Origin: Cronobacter malonaticus LMG 23826
GTDB lineage: Bacteria; Pseudomonadota; Gammaproteobacteria; Enterobacterales; Enterobacteriaceae
Reading direction: 5' to 3'
Length of the DNA: 64,000 nt
Assembly: GCF_001277215.2 (NCBI RefSeq)
Contig: NZ_CP013940.1
Coordinates: forward strand, 248,001 to 312,000
The position numbers and the translations under genes are program-made. How positions within the stretch are numbered: position 1 is the first letter of the stretch; every line of letters starts with the position of its first letter. Below are positions 1 through 14,500 of the stretch, in pieces. The notes beneath the pieces were generated by a model. That model made no database searches. It was not told the DNA's origin and saw only the letters and a program-made list of their open reading frames with translations.

Positions 1-422
<422 letters not shown>

Positions 423-501
423 CCTGAAAGATACAACCTCGTAGTGCTCACACAGATTGTCTGATAGAAAGTAAAGAAGCAGGGTTGTCTGCGAAAGCGA
501 A

Positions 502-577
502 GTCCCTTTCGTCTAGAGGCCCAGGACACCGCCCTTTCACGGCGGTAACAGGGGTTCGAATCCCCTAAGGGACGCCA
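502..577 (+). tRNA. gltT/gltV-type: tRNA-Glu (anticodon TTC)
   Basis: A 76-nt cloverleaf in the 16S-23S spacer. The acceptor strands are GTCCCTT and AAGGGAC, followed by GCCA. The anticodon stem CCGCC/GGCGG encloses the loop CTTTCAC with anticodon TTC at 536-538. The T-arm is GGGGTTCGAATCCCC. CCA is encoded. It is the only tRNA in this spacer, as in the E. coli operons of the rrnB/C/E/G type. Confidence 0.98.
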
Positions 578-650
578 CCTGCTGGTAATGAGTGAAAGGC
601 GTTACCGATTGATATCTCAAAACTGACTGTAAAGTCACGTTTGAGATATT

Positions 651-665
651 TGCTCTTTAACAATC
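651..665 (+). promoter_or_regulatory. boxA antitermination element of the 16S-23S spacer
   Basis: TGCTCTTTAACAAT matches the boxA sequence bound by NusB/NusE in E. coli rRNA leaders and spacers. It sits between the tRNA and 23S, where the second boxA is expected. Confidence 0.85.
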
Positions 666-778
666 CGGAACAAGCTGAAAATTGAAACAGACATGCTGCT
701 GTATTCCTCCGTAATAAGGAATGCGCGGTGTGTCAGAGTCTCTCAAACTCGCAGCACGAAGACTTCTTCGGGTTGTGA

Positions 779-3680
<2,902 letters not shown>

Positions 3681-3769
3681 ACAACGCCAAAGAAGTCTGG
3701 CGTGTTGAAAGAGATATTCAGCTTGTGACGGATAAACGTTCATGGCGAAAGCGGTGAACGGACAGAATT

Positions 3770-3889
3770 TGCCTGGCGGCTGTAGCGCGGTGGTCCCACC
3801 TGACCCCATGCCGAACTCAGAAGTGAAACGCCGTAGCGCCGATGGTAGTGTGGGGCCTCCCCATGCGAGAGTAGGGAACTGCCAGGCAT
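3770..3889 (+). rRNA. rrf: 5S ribosomal RNA
   Basis: A 120-nt gene from TGCCTGGCGGC to its complementary end GCCAGGCAT, including the conserved CCGAACTCAGAAGTGAAACG segment. It lies 90 nt after 23S. No tRNA follows it before the terminator. Confidence 0.98.
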
Positions 3890-3900
3890 CAAATAAACGG

Positions 3901-3933
3901 AAAAGCCTCATGCGAAAGCATGAGGCTTTTTTG
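3901..3933 (+). terminator. rRNA operon terminator
   Basis: AAAAGCCTCATG, a short GCGAAAG-type loop and CATGAGGCTTTTTT form a strong hairpin followed by a T tract, 11 nt after 5S. The remaining ~260 nt to metA hold no recognisable gene. Confidence 0.95.
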
Positions 3934-4193
3934 TATGCCGCATCAGTGATGCTGAACGCTTCTGAGCAGAATAAACGGCTGGAAGCAGATTTCCATATCG
4001 CTCCAGAACGTTCAGAGAATAGCTGGTAGGGCGTTCTCCTCGACCAAATACCTGCGAAAATAACCCGCTTTTTTTCTGTTGCATTTCAAAAATCTCCCCG
4101 AACTCCCATTCATTACGCCCAGCCCTCTTCCCCGTGAAACATTTTCACCTTTCATACTCCTGCTCGACATTCTCGCCATTCTTGGTTATTGTT

Positions 4194-4225
4194 GGCTGTC
4201 TGGATGTCTAAACGTATAAACGTAT
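4194..4225 (+). promoter_or_regulatory. MetJ operator (tandem met boxes) of metA
   Basis: Four consecutive 8-mers, GGCTGTCT, GGATGTCT, AAACGTAT and AAACGTAT, resemble the met-box consensus AGACGTCT. The last one ends 17 nt before the metA start. The arrangement closely matches the E. coli metA operator, so repression by MetJ with S-adenosylmethionine is inferred. Confidence 0.85.
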
Positions 4226-4242
4226 GTTGTGAGGAAAAGGTT

Positions 4243-5172
4243 ATGCCGATTCGGGTACCTGATGAGTTACCAGCCGTCAATTTTCTGCGTCAGGAAAATG
4301 TCTTCGTGATGACAACATCACGTGCCAGCGTTCAGGAGATCCGCCCGCTTAAGGTGCTGATCCTGAATCTGATGCCCAAGAAAATCGAAACGGAAAATCA
4401 GTTCCTGCGGCTGCTTTCCAACTCACCTTTGCAGGTGGATATCCGCCTGCTGCGTATCGACAGCCGGGAATCGCGCAACACGCCTGCGGAGCATCTCAAC
4501 AACTTCTACTGTAATTTCGAAGATATCTGCGACGAAAACTACGATGGTCTGATTGTGACCGGTGCGCCGCTGGGCCTCGTTGAGTTTAATGATGTCGCCT
4601 ACTGGCCGCAGATCCAGCAGGTGCTGGAGTGGGCGAAAGAGCATGTGACCTCCACGCTTTTCGTCTGTTGGGCCGTACAGGCGGCTTTGAATATCCTCTA
4701 CGGTATCCCCAAGCAGACGCGGCAGGAGAAAATTTCCGGCGTTTACGAGCATCACATCACGCAGCCGCATGCGCTGCTGACCAAAGGGTTTGACGATACT
4801 TTCCTGGCGCCGCATTCACGCTATGCCGATTTCCCGGCGGCACTCATTCGTGACTATACCGATCTCGATATTCTTGCTGAATCGGAAGAGGGCGACGCCT
4901 ACCTGTTCGCCAGTAAAGACAAGCGCATCGCGTTCGTCACTGGCCATCCGGAATATGACGCCCTGACCCTTGCGGGCGAATACTTTCGCGACGTTGAAGC
5001 GGGGCTGGCACCGCGCGTGCCGTATAACTATTTCCCGAATGACGATCCGACCAAAACGCCGCGCGCCACCTGGCGCAGCCACGGCAACCTGCTTTTCACC
5101 AACTGGCTCAACTACTACGTGTATCAGATCACGCCATACGATCTGCGCCATATGAACCCCACGCTCGAGTAA
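4243..5172 (+). CDS. metA: Homoserine O-succinyltransferase
   Basis: Transfers succinyl from succinyl-CoA to homoserine, the first committed step of methionine synthesis, in the cytosol. The chosen start gives [12 protein letters not shown] and 309 residues, the same length as E. coli MetA. An upstream in-frame ATG at 4189 would run through the MetJ operator and is unlikely. The glutamine-amidotransferase-like fold is supported by the nucleophile Cys142 (in FVCWAVQAA) and the His-x-Glu pair in [13 protein letters not shown] and AAGG at 4231-4240 can serve as ribosome binding site. It is a single-gene unit with its own operator and terminator. Family assignment is essentially certain. Confidence 0.98.
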   Translation: MPIRVPDELPAVNFLRQENVFVMTTSRASVQEIRPLKVLILNLMPKKIETENQFLRLLSNSPLQVDIRLLRIDSRESRNTPAEHLNNFYCNFEDICDENYDGLIVTGAPLGLVEFNDVAYWPQIQQVLEWAKEHVTSTLFVCWAVQAALNILYGIPKQTRQEKISGVYEHHITQPHALLTKGFDDTFLAPHSRYADFPAALIRDYTDLDILAESEEGDAYLFASKDKRIAFVTGHPEYDALTLAGEYFRDVEAGLAPRVPYNYFPNDDPTKTPRATWRSHGNLLFTNWLNYYVYQITPYDLRHMNPTLE

Positions 5173-5215
5173 TCTCCCGCGCACGCGATCCTTAAGCGTT
5201 TCAGCACTCTTGATA

Positions 5216-5241
5216 AGGCACCTTCGGGTGTCTTTTTTTTG
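5216..5241 (+). terminator. metA terminator
   Basis: GGCACC-TTCG-GGTGTC hairpin followed by a run of eight T, 45 nt after the metA stop. Confidence 0.85.
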
Positions 5242-5313
5242 TTTTTGAAAATCACTTCATTCAATAAAGATACTTTATTCCTTTTGTAATCAGTTAATTA
5301 GAACTAATTGATT

Positions 5314-5340
5314 ATTAAAATGGAAATTGTTTTTGATTTT
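5314..5340 (+). promoter_or_regulatory. IclR operator of aceBAK
   Basis: ATTAAAATGGAAATTG followed by TTTTTGATTTT is almost identical to the IclR-binding region of the E. coli aceB promoter. It lies about 107-133 nt upstream of aceB in an AT-rich stretch (5255-5345). Binding by the neighbouring iclR product is inferred. Confidence 0.8.
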
Positions 5341-5446
5341 AGAAAAAGAATGAGTAGTCTTAATGATGCTGTACGAAATCTGCACGCAAGAGATCGCGTA
5401 CGCCTGCTATGGGGAATCTTTTGGATCAAAACCGAGGAGCGCTGTT

Positions 5447-7045
5447 ATGAATCAACAGGCAATGACCGCAGAACTGGCCTTCAGCCAGCCTTTTGGCGAG
5501 CAGGAAAGGCAGATCCTGACGCCGGAAGCCGTCGACTTTCTTACTGAACTGGTGGCGCGTTTCACGCCGCAACGTAACGATCTGCTTGCCGTACGTCAGC
5601 AGGTGCAGAAAGAGATCGATGGCGGAAAGCTACCTGATTTTATTTCGGAAACGGCTTCCATTAGAAATGGCGACTGGAAAATTCGCGGTATTCCTGACGA
5701 TCTTCGTGACCGCCGCGTCGAAATCACCGGCCCGGTCGAGCGCAAAATGGTCATCAATGCGCTCAATGCTAACGTCAAAGTCTTTATGGCGGACTTTGAA
5801 GATTCCCTGGCCCCTGCCTGGAACAAAGTCATCGAAGGGCAGATCAACCTGCGCGATGCGATAAAGGGCACGATCACCTGGACCAATGAAGCAGGTAAAA
5901 TTTATCAGCTCAGGCCGAATCCTGCGGTACTGATCTGCCGCGTGCGCGGCCTGCATCTGCCTGAAAAACATGTCACCTGGCGCGATGAACCCGTGCCTGG
6001 CAGCCTGTTCGATTTCGCGCTCTACTTCTTCCACAACTATAAAAATCTGCTGGCCAAAGGCAGCGGCCCCTATTTCTATCTGCCGAAAACGCAATCCTGG
6101 CAGGAGGCGGCCTGGTGGAGCGACGTCTTCAGCTATGCCGAAGATCGCTTTAACCTGCCGCGCGGCACCATCAAGGCCACGCTGCTTATCGAAACGCTGC
6201 CTGCCGTGTTCCAGATGGACGAGATCCTGCACGCGCTGCGTGACCATATCGTTGGCCTCAACTGCGGGCGCTGGGATTACATCTTCAGCTACATCAAAAC
6301 CCTTAAAAATCATCCTGACCGAGTCCTGCCGGACAGACAATCCGTCACTATGGATAAGCCTTTCCTGAACGCTTATTCGCGGCTGCTCATTAAAACCTGT
6401 CATCGCCGCGGCGCGTTCGCGATGGGCGGTATGGCCGCGTTCATCCCGAGCAAAGATACCGAGCGCAACAACTGGGTGCTTAACAAAGTGAAGGCGGATA
6501 AAGAGCTGGAAGCCGCGAACGGTCACGACGGCACCTGGATTGCTCACCCCGGTCTTGGCGATACGGTCATGGCGGTTTTTGACGCTGCGCTTGGCGAGCA
6601 TAAAAACCAGCTGCATGTATTGCGTGAAGACGACGCGCCCATCACCGCCGCGCAGCTGCTTGAGCCATGCCCCGGCGAGCGTACGGAAGAAGGGATGCGC
6701 GCCAATATTCGCGTGGCGGTGCAATACATCGAAGCGTGGATTTCAGGCAATGGCTGCGTACCGATTTACGGCCTGATGGAAGATGCCGCGACGGCGGAAA
6801 TTTCACGCACCTCCATCTGGCAGTGGATACACCATCAGAAAACGCTCAGCAACGGCAGCAAAGTCACCAAAGATCTGTTCCGCCAGATGCTGGCCGAAGA
6901 GATGCGCGTCATTCAGGAGGAGCTTGGTGAGCAGCGCTACAGCCACGGCCGTTTTGACGAGGCCGCACGCCTGATGGAGCAAATCACCACGTCTGATGAA
7001 CTCATCGACTTCCTGACGCTGCCGGGCTATCGCCTGCTGGCCTGA
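5447..7045 (+). CDS. aceB: Malate synthase A
   Basis: Condenses glyoxylate with acetyl-CoA to malate, the second glyoxylate-shunt enzyme. The start at [14 protein letters not shown] gives 532 residues, against 533 in E. coli; a GAGG is placed 10-14 nt upstream. A 28-residue upstream in-frame extension has no conservation. The whole TIM-barrel core is conserved, including [15 protein letters not shown] and the C-terminal [13 protein letters not shown] containing the catalytic-type Asp446. First gene of aceBAK, with aceA starting 34 nt later. IclR control is supported by the upstream operator. Confidence 0.98.
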   Translation: MNQQAMTAELAFSQPFGEQERQILTPEAVDFLTELVARFTPQRNDLLAVRQQVQKEIDGGKLPDFISETASIRNGDWKIRGIPDDLRDRRVEITGPVERKMVINALNANVKVFMADFEDSLAPAWNKVIEGQINLRDAIKGTITWTNEAGKIYQLRPNPAVLICRVRGLHLPEKHVTWRDEPVPGSLFDFALYFFHNYKNLLAKGSGPYFYLPKTQSWQEAAWWSDVFSYAEDRFNLPRGTIKATLLIETLPAVFQMDEILHALRDHIVGLNCGRWDYIFSYIKTLKNHPDRVLPDRQSVTMDKPFLNAYSRLLIKTCHRRGAFAMGGMAAFIPSKDTERNNWVLNKVKADKELEAANGHDGTWIAHPGLGDTVMAVFDAALGEHKNQLHVLREDDAPITAAQLLEPCPGERTEEGMRANIRVAVQYIEAWISGNGCVPIYGLMEDAATAEISRTSIWQWIHHQKTLSNGSKVTKDLFRQMLAEEMRVIQEELGEQRYSHGRFDEAARLMEQITTSDELIDFLTLPGYRLLA

Positions 7046-7079
7046 CCCTACACCACCACAACAACACGGAGCATCTGCC

Positions 7080-8387
7080 ATGACAACAACACGTACCCAA
7101 CAGATTCAGCAGTTAGAGCAGGAATGGACAAACCCGCGCTGGGAGGGCATTCGCCGCCCCTATAGCGCGCAGGATGTGGTGAAATTACGCGGTTCGGTCA
7201 ATCCGGAATGCACGCTGGCGCAGCTTGGTTCGGCAAGAATGTGGCGTCTGCTGCATGGCGAGTCGAAAAAGGGCTACGTCAACAGCCTGGGCGCGCTGAC
7301 CGGCGGGCAGGCGTTGCAGCAGGCGAAAGCGGGGATCGAGGCCATTTATCTCTCCGGCTGGCAGGTCGCGGCAGACGCCAACCTTGCCGCCAGCATGTAT
7401 CCGGACCAGTCGCTCTATCCGGCGAACTCCGTGCCCGCGGTAGTTGAGCGGATCAACAACACCTTTCGTCGCGCCGATCAGATCCAGTGGGCTGCGGGCA
7501 TTGAGCCTGGCGATCCGCGCTATGTCGACTATTTTCTGCCGATCGTGGCGGATGCCGAGGCGGGCTTCGGCGGCGTGCTGAATGCCTTTGAGCTGATGAA
7601 AGCGATGATTGAGGCTGGCGCTGCGGCGGTGCACTTTGAAGATCAGCTCGCCTCGGTGAAAAAGTGCGGTCATATGGGCGGCAAAGTGCTGGTGCCCACG
7701 CAGGAAGCTATCCAGAAGCTGGTTGCGGCCCGGCTCGCGGCCGACGTTATGGGCGTTCCGACGCTGCTGATTGCGCGCACCGACGCCGATGCGGCGGATC
7801 TCATCACCTCCGACTGCGATCCGTATGACAGCGAATTTATTACCGGCGAGCGTACCAGCGAAGGCTTCTTCCGCACCCGCGCGGGCGTTGAGCAGGCGAT
7901 CAGCCGCGGGCTTGCCTATGCGCCGTACGCGGATCTAGTGTGGTGCGAAACCTCCACGCCGGATCTCGACCAGGCAAGACGTTTCGCCGAAGCTATCCAC
8001 GCCCGTTTCCCCGGCAAGCTGCTGGCGTATAACTGCTCGCCGTCGTTCAACTGGAAGAAAAAGCTTGATGACAAAACCATCGCGTCTTTCCAGGAGGAGC
8101 TGTCGGCGATGGGGTACAAATACCAGTTCATCACGCTCGCGGGTATTCACAGCATGTGGTTCAACATGTTCGATCTCGCGCACGCCTACGCGCAGGGCGA
8201 AGGGATGCGGCATTACGTCGAGAAAGTGCAGCAGCCAGAATTCGCCGCGGGCAAAGAGGGCTACACCTTTGTATCGCACCAGCAGGAGGTAGGCACCGGT
8301 TACTTTGATAATGTCACGACCATTATCCAGGGCGGCGTGTCATCCGTGACGGCGTTAACCGGCTCGACCGAAGAAGCGCAGTTCTGA
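7080..8387 (+). CDS. aceA: Isocitrate lyase
   Basis: Cleaves isocitrate to succinate and glyoxylate. It has 435 residues; the E. coli enzyme has 434. The signature KKCGHMGGK is present with catalytic Cys196. The Mg-binding acidic residues in HFEDQ and [10 protein letters not shown] are intact. Second gene of aceBAK and co-directional with aceB. It is separated from aceK by 262 nt of repeats, which probably lower distal expression as described for the E. coli operon. Confidence 0.98.
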   Translation: MTTTRTQQIQQLEQEWTNPRWEGIRRPYSAQDVVKLRGSVNPECTLAQLGSARMWRLLHGESKKGYVNSLGALTGGQALQQAKAGIEAIYLSGWQVAADANLAASMYPDQSLYPANSVPAVVERINNTFRRADQIQWAAGIEPGDPRYVDYFLPIVADAEAGFGGVLNAFELMKAMIEAGAAAVHFEDQLASVKKCGHMGGKVLVPTQEAIQKLVAARLAADVMGVPTLLIARTDADAADLITSDCDPYDSEFITGERTSEGFFRTRAGVEQAISRGLAYAPYADLVWCETSTPDLDQARRFAEAIHARFPGKLLAYNCSPSFNWKKKLDDKTIASFQEELSAMGYKYQFITLAGIHSMWFNMFDLAHAYAQGEGMRHYVEKVQQPEFAAGKEGYTFVSHQQEVGTGYFDNVTTIIQGGVSSVTALTGSTEEAQF

Positions 8388-8395
8388 CGCTGCTT

Positions 8396-8585
8396 TAAGC
8401 GCAGCGCATCCACCGGTTGCCAGCGGCGGGTGCGCGTCGCTTACCCGCCCTACAACCGCTTTGATCCTGTCCAGGGTGGATAAGCGTAGCGCATCCACCG
8501 TTTGCCAGCGGCGGGTGTGCGTCGCTTACCCGCCCTGCAACCGCTTTGATCCTGTGTAGGGTGGATAAGCGTAGCGCATCCACCG
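8396..8585. repeat. 85-bp tandem repeat of REP-like palindromes between aceA and aceK
   Basis: The 20-mer TAAGCGYAGCGCATCCACCG recurs at 8396, 8481 and 8566, an exact 85-bp period. This gives two full units (about six differences) and a 20-bp partial third. Each unit carries an inverted partner, GCGGGTGYGCGTCGCTTACCC, so the transcript can fold into serial hairpins. The palindrome class is the one found at 15233, 32780, 36719, 43617 and 57375. Confidence 0.9.
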
Positions 8586-8649
8586 ATCGTAAGCTGTGGG
8601 CGCGTAACTTCTCTGCCATCCCTTTTATTTTCACACACGGAGCCTGCCT

Positions 8650-10440
8650 ATGCCGCCGCGTGGACTGGAGCTACTCATCGCTCAAACCATCCTGCAGGGG
8701 TTTGACGCACAATATGGTCGTTTTCTGGAAATTACCGCGGGCGCGCAGCACCGCTTCGAGCAGGCCGACTGGCACGCCGTCCAGCAGGCGATGAAAAGCC
8801 GCATCCACCTCTACGATCACCATGTCGGGCTGGTGGTGGAGCAGCTACGCTGCATTATGGAAGGCAAGGCTACCGACCCTGATTTTCTGCTGCGCGTGAA
8901 GCGCCACTACACCGACTTGCTTCCCGATTATCCGCGCTTCGAAATTGCTGAAAGCTTTTTCAATTCCGTGTATTGCAGGCTGTACGACCACCGCTCGCTG
9001 ACGCCGGACAGGCTGTTTATATTCAGCTCCCAGCCCGAGCGACGGTTTCGCACCATGCCGCGGCCGCTCGCGAAAAATTTTTTCCCGGAGCAGGGCTGGC
9101 AGCCGCTTCTGACCACCTTGCTCACCGATCTCCCGTTGCGCCTGCCGTGGCAGGATCTGGCGCGCGACGTTCGCTACATCATCGCGCACCTGAATGAAAC
9201 GGTTGGCCCGGCGCGCCTCGCGCAGGCGCATCTGGAGGTGGCGAACGAACTCTTCTACCGCAATAAAGCCGCCTGGCTGGTGGGCAAGCTGCGCCTGCCT
9301 GACGCCACATTGCCTTTTCTGCTGCCTGTCCACCGCAGCGACGACGGCGAACTGTTTGTCGACACCTGCCTCACCGGCAGCGCCGGCGCGAGCATCGTTT
9401 TCGGCTTCGCCCGCTCTTACTTCATGGTGTACGCGCCGCTGCCCGCCGCGCTTGTCGAATGGCTGCGCGAGATCCTGCCGGGCAAAACCACGGCCGAACT
9501 CTATATGGCGATTGGCTGCCAGAAACACGCCAAAACCGAAAGCTACCGCGAATATCTCCACTACCTGCGTCACGCCGACGAGCAGTTTATCGAGGCGCCA
9601 GGCATTCGCGGCATGGTGATGCTGGTGTTTACGCTGCCAGGGTTTGATCGCGTCTTTAAAGTCATTAAAGACCGCTTCGCCCCGCAAAAAGAGATGAGCG
9701 AAGCGCACGTGCGCGCCTGCTACCAGCTGGTCAAAGAGCACGACCGCGTCGGGCGCATGGCGGATACTCAGGAGTTTGAAAACTTCGTCATTGAAAAACG
9801 CCGTATCAGCCCGGAACTGATGGCGCTGCTGCAACAGGAAGTCGGGCAGAAGCTCACCGACATGGGCGATAAAATCTCCATCAGCCATCTCTATATTGAG
9901 CGCCGGATGGTGCCGCTCAATATCTGGCTGGAGCAGGCGACGGGCCAGCAACTGCGCGATGCCATCGAAGAGTATGGTAATGCCATCCGCCAGCTCGCCG
10001 CCGCCAACATCTTTCCCGGCGACATGCTGTTTAAAAACTTCGGCGTCACGCGCCACGGGCGGGTCGTGTTCTACGATTACGACGAGATCTGCTACATGAC
10101 CGAAGTAAACTTTCGCGATATCCCGCCGCCGCGCTACCCGGAGGACGAGCTCAGCGCCGAGCCCTGGTACAGCGTGGCGCCCGGCGACGTCTTCCCGGAG
10201 GAGTTTCGCCACTGGCTCTGCGCCGACCCGAAAATCGGCCCGCTGTTTGAGGAGATGCACAGCGATTTGTTCAGCGCCAGCTACTGGCGCGCGCTACAGA
10301 CGCGCATTCGTGAAGGGTATGTGGAAGATGTGTACGCGTACCGCCGCCGCCAGCGCTTTTGCGTACGCTGGAAAAACCACAACGGCCACCCGGAGGCAGC
10401 CGTTTCGGCGATTGCGCCCTCTGCGGTGGGCGAGGGCTAA
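8650..10440 (+). CDS. aceK: Isocitrate dehydrogenase kinase/phosphatase
   Basis: Bifunctional enzyme that phosphorylates and dephosphorylates isocitrate dehydrogenase, setting flux between the TCA cycle and the glyoxylate bypass. The N-terminus [20 protein letters not shown] and the kinase-like core ([13 protein letters not shown], then [12 protein letters not shown] with the metal-binding DYD type motif) match E. coli AceK closely. It is 596 residues against 578 in E. coli. Most of the extra length is an alternative tail after RRRQRF (about 26 residues, rich in Ala, Gly and Pro) replacing the short E. coli end. Start chosen by similarity; ACACGGAG lies 8 nt upstream. Confidence 0.97.
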   Translation: MPPRGLELLIAQTILQGFDAQYGRFLEITAGAQHRFEQADWHAVQQAMKSRIHLYDHHVGLVVEQLRCIMEGKATDPDFLLRVKRHYTDLLPDYPRFEIAESFFNSVYCRLYDHRSLTPDRLFIFSSQPERRFRTMPRPLAKNFFPEQGWQPLLTTLLTDLPLRLPWQDLARDVRYIIAHLNETVGPARLAQAHLEVANELFYRNKAAWLVGKLRLPDATLPFLLPVHRSDDGELFVDTCLTGSAGASIVFGFARSYFMVYAPLPAALVEWLREILPGKTTAELYMAIGCQKHAKTESYREYLHYLRHADEQFIEAPGIRGMVMLVFTLPGFDRVFKVIKDRFAPQKEMSEAHVRACYQLVKEHDRVGRMADTQEFENFVIEKRRISPELMALLQQEVGQKLTDMGDKISISHLYIERRMVPLNIWLEQATGQQLRDAIEEYGNAIRQLAAANIFPGDMLFKNFGVTRHGRVVFYDYDEICYMTEVNFRDIPPPRYPEDELSAEPWYSVAPGDVFPEEFRHWLCADPKIGPLFEEMHSDLFSASYWRALQTRIREGYVEDVYAYRRRQRFCVRWKNHNGHPEAAVSAIAPSAVGEG

Positions 10441-10446
10441 AGCGAA

Positions 10447-10473
10447 GGCGTCAGCAGGAGAACCTCTGACGCC
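10447..10473. terminator. Hairpin between convergent aceK and iclR
   Basis: GGCGTCAG and CTGACGCC form a perfect 8-bp stem with an 11-nt loop, 6 nt after the aceK stop and 11 nt beyond the iclR end. No T tract follows on either strand, so intrinsic termination is uncertain. It may only protect the 3' ends. Confidence 0.4.
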
Positions 10474-10483
10474 CGCAAGCCAT

Positions 10484-11320
10484 TTAACGAACGCCGCCGA
10501 AAGCCTGCGTCACTTCTTTCGCCGCGCGGATCACCATCGCGCCTAACTCCGTCACGCGATCGTCGGTCATGCGCGAAATCGGGCCGGAGATAGAGATCGC
10601 GGCGAACGCCTCGTGATGCTCGTCGTAAATACAGGCAGCCACGCAGCGCAGGCCAAGCGCGTGCTCTTCATCATCAAACGAATAGCCGCGTTTGCGCGTC
10701 TGGGCGAGATCGTCTTTCAGGTGCGCAGGTGCCACCAGCGTCGCGTGCGTATAGGCTTTCAGCCCCTGACGGTGCAGCAGCGCGGACACATCCTCATCGC
10801 TTAACTGCGACAAAAACGCTTTACCGGCGCCGGAGGCGTGCATCGGCAGCTTGCCGCCAATTGGCGCGGACATACGCATCAGTTGGGTACACTGTACCTG
10901 GTCGATAATAATCGCCTGATGGTCACTTTTATCCAGCACCGCCAGGTTGACGGTTTCGCCGGATTCTTCCATCAGTTTGCGCAGAATCGGGTGCACAATC
11001 GCCAGCAGGTTGCGGCTTTGCAGAAAACTGCTGCCGATAATAAAGGCGTGCGCGCCGATGGCCCAGTGGCCTAAATCGCCGACCTGGCGCACAAAGCCCA
11101 GCTGCTGCATGGTTGTCAACAGGCGGTGGGTGGTGGAATTCGGCAATCCGGCCTGCTGCGCCAGCTCCGTCAGCGCCACGCTACCCTGTGATTCAGCTAT
11201 CCACTCCAGCAGTTTCAGGCCGCGCGTGAGCGACTGCACCTGACCCGTCGCCTGCGGGGCGGCGGCAGCGGCGGCGTTGCGGGGCTTTTTGCCGCGTTTA
11301 GCGGGTACGGTAGCGACCAT
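10484..11320 (-). CDS. iclR: IclR family repressor of the acetate operon
   Basis: Represses aceBAK and itself; glyoxylate and pyruvate modulate it in E. coli. 278 residues. A basic, Ala-rich N-terminal leader (about 1-28) precedes the winged HTH (about 30-90, containing LTELAQQAGLPNSTTHRLL). The C-terminal effector domain follows (about 105-270, with MPMHASGAGKAFL-like and EEHALGLRCVAACIYD motifs). It lies convergent to aceK and divergent from metH. An IclR-type palindrome sits just upstream of its start. The Ala run in the leader is slightly longer than in E. coli (274 residues). Assignment is firm. Confidence 0.97.
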   Translation of the reverse strand: MVATVPAKRGKKPRNAAAAAAPQATGQVQSLTRGLKLLEWIAESQGSVALTELAQQAGLPNSTTHRLLTTMQQLGFVRQVGDLGHWAIGAHAFIIGSSFLQSRNLLAIVHPILRKLMEESGETVNLAVLDKSDHQAIIIDQVQCTQLMRMSAPIGGKLPMHASGAGKAFLSQLSDEDVSALLHRQGLKAYTHATLVAPAHLKDDLAQTRKRGYSFDDEEHALGLRCVAACIYDEHHEAFAAISISGPISRMTDDRVTELGAMVIRAAKEVTQAFGGVR

Positions 11321-11342
11321 AACGGCCTCCTTTTCTGTATCG

Positions 11343-11357
11343 TGGAAATCATTTTCG
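11343..11357. promoter_or_regulatory. IclR operator upstream of iclR (autoregulation)
   Basis: TGGAAATCATTTTCG is a near-perfect IclR palindrome 22-36 nt upstream of the iclR start codon. It shares TGGAAAT with the aceB operator at 5321. Autorepression is known for E. coli IclR. Confidence 0.75.
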
Positions 11358-11517
11358 TTTTATTTGGCGATAATGCAACCGCCAGGCAACTCATCGGAGC
11401 AGTCAATAATGAACATGTCTCAAGTTGCCGCCGCGCGCCTTTCCCGCCCGATCGCTTTATGCCAGTATGGTTTGCTGGCCTTTCCGGCCTGGGTTTTGTC
11501 GAGTATCAGGAGCACAT

Positions 11518-14500
11518 GTGAGTAGCAAATCTGAACAGCTGCACCGGCAATTAGCGGAACGCATTATGGTGCTGGACGGCGGTATGGGCACCATGATCCA
11601 GAGCTACCGTCTGGATGAAGAGGATTTCCGCGGCGAGCGTTTCGCCGACTGGCCGTGCGATCTTAAAGGCAACAACGACCTGCTGGTACTCACTAAGCCA
11701 GATATCATCGCCGCTATCCACTACGCCTACTTTGAAGCGGGCGCCGATATCATCGAGACCAACACCTTTAACTCGACGACCATCGCGATGGCCGATTACC
11801 AGATGGAATCGCTATCGGCGGAAATCAACTACGAAGCCGCGAAGCTGGCCCGCGCCTGCGCCGATGAATGGACGGCGCGCACGCCGGAAAAACCGCGTTA
11901 CGTGGCAGGTGTGTTAGGGCCTACTAACCGTACAGCGTCGATTTCTCCTGATGTTAACGACCCGGCCTTCCGTAATATTACTTTTGATCAGCTGGTGGAG
12001 GCTTACCGCGAATCCACGCGCGCGTTGATCGAAGGCGGCTCGGATCTCATTCTTATCGAAACGGTCTTCGATACGCTTAACGCCAAGGCCGCGATCTTCG
12101 CCGTGAAGGCGGAGTTCGAGGCGCTCGGCGTCGAGCTGCCCATTATGATCTCCGGCACGATCACCGACGCCTCGGGCCGCACGCTGTCGGGCCAGACCAC
12201 CGAGGCGTTCTATAACTCGCTGCGCCACGCCGATGCGCTCACCTTCGGCCTTAACTGCGCGCTGGGCCCGGACGAGCTGCGCCAGTACGTGGCGGAGCTG
12301 TCGCGCATCGCCGAATGCTACGTCACCGCGCACCCCAACGCGGGCCTGCCGAACGCCTTCGGCGAATATGATTTAGACGCTGATGTGATGGCCGCGCAAA
12401 TCCGCGAGTGGGCGGAGTCGGGCTTCTTAAATATCGTCGGCGGCTGCTGCGGCACCACGCCGGAGCATATCGCTGCGATGAGCCGCGCGGTGGAAGGTTT
12501 ACCGCCGCGTAAACTGCCGGATATTCCCGTTGCCTGCCGTCTGGCGGGCCTTGAGCCGCTCAACATCGGCGACGATTCGCTGTTTGTGAACGTCGGCGAG
12601 CGCACCAACGTCACCGGCTCGGCCAAGTTTAAGCGCTTAATCAAAGAAGAGAAATACAGCGAAGCGCTGGATGTGGCGCGCCAGCAGGTCGAAAACGGCG
12701 CGCAGATTATCGATATCAATATGGATGAGGGGATGCTCGACGCCGAAGCGGCGATGGTGCGCTTCCTCAACCTTATCGCGGGTGAGCCAGACATCGCCCG
12801 CGTGCCGATTATGATCGACTCCTCGAAATGGGACGTTATCGAAAAAGGCCTGAAATGCATTCAGGGCAAAGGCATCGTTAACTCTATCTCCATGAAAGAG
12901 GGCGTCGGGGCGTTCGTGCATCACGCGAAGCTGGTGCGCCGCTACGGCGCGGCGGTGGTGGTGATGGCGTTTGACGAAGTGGGCCAGGCCGACACCCGCG
13001 AGCGTAAAATTGAAATTTGCCGCCGCGCCTACAAAATCCTCACCGAAGAGGTCGGCTTCCCGCCGGAAGATATTATCTTCGACCCGAACATTTTCGCGGT
13101 CGCGACAGGCATCGATGAACACAATAACTACGCGCAGGATTTTATCGGCGCGTGTGAAGATATTAAACGCGAGCTGCCGCATGCGCTGATCTCCGGCGGC
13201 GTCTCTAACGTTTCCTTCTCGTTTCGCGGCAACGACCCGGTGCGCGAGGCGATCCACGCCGTATTTCTCTACTACGCCATCCGCAACGGCATGGACATGG
13301 GCATCGTCAACGCCGGGCAGCTGGCGATTTACGACGATCTGCCCACCGAGCTGCGCGACGCGGTAGAAGACGTCATCCTTAACCGCCGCGCCGATGGCAC
13401 CGAGCGGCTGCTGGCGCTTGCCGAAAAATACCGCGGCAGCAAAGCGGATAACGCGGCTGATGCCCAGCAGGCCGAGTGGCGCACGTGGGATGTCAAAAAG
13501 CGCCTTGAGTATTCACTGGTCAAAGGCATTACCGAGTTTATCGAGCAGGATACCGAAGAGGCGCGCCAGCAGGCCGCCCGCCCGATTGAGGTGATTGAAG
13601 GCCCGCTGATGGACGGCATGAACGTGGTCGGCGATCTGTTCGGCGAGGGCAAAATGTTTCTGCCGCAGGTGGTGAAATCAGCCCGCGTGATGAAGCAGGC
13701 GGTGGCGTACCTCGAGCCGTACATCCAGGCCAGTAAAGAAGTGGGCAAGAGCAACGGCAAAATTGTGCTCGCGACCGTGAAAGGCGACGTGCACGACATC
13801 GGCAAAAATATCGTCGGCGTGGTGCTCCAGTGCAACAACTACGAAATTATTGATCTCGGCGTGATGGTGCCGACGGATAAAATCCTCAAAACCGCGCGTG
13901 AAGTAAACGCCGATATCATCGGGCTTTCCGGGCTTATCACGCCGTCGCTTGATGAGATGGTGAACGTGGCGAAAGAGATGGAGCGCCAGGGCTTTACGCT
14001 GCCGCTGCTCATTGGCGGCGCGACCACCTCGAAAGCCCATACGGCGGTGAAAATCGAGCAGAACTACAGCGGGCCGACGGTCTATGTTCAGAACGCCTCG
14101 CGCACCGTGGGCGTGGTCTCTGCGTTGCTCTCCGACACGCTGCGTGACGATTTCGTTGCGCGCACCCGCAAAGAGTATGAAACCGTGCGCATTCAGCACG
14201 GGCGCAAAAAACCGCGCACGCCGCCGGTGACGCTCGCCGCCGCGCGTGAGAACGATCTGGCGTTTGACTGGGAAAGCTACACGCCGCCCGCCGCGCACCG
14301 TCTGGGCGTTGAAGAAGTGACGGCAAGCATCGAGACGCTGCGTAATTACATCGACTGGACGCCGTTCTTTATGACCTGGTCGCTCGCCGGGAAATATCCG
14401 CGCATTCTGGAAGATGAGATTGTGGGTGAAGAGGCGCAGCGGCTGTTTAAAGACGCCAACGAGATGCTCGACAAACTGAGCGCCGAAAAATCCCTGACGC

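Noticed and set aside
4816..6724. Long opposite-strand frames over metA, aceB and other genes
   Set aside because: They are antisense shadows of strongly conserved genes in GC-rich DNA.
8396..8585. CRISPR array
   Set aside because: The periodic unit is itself repeated in full; there are no unique spacers, and the palindrome is the dispersed REP-like family.
8395..8638. Two minus-strand frames of 62-79 codons in the aceA-aceK gap
   Set aside because: They are translations of the 85-bp REP repeat, which explains their internal repetition.
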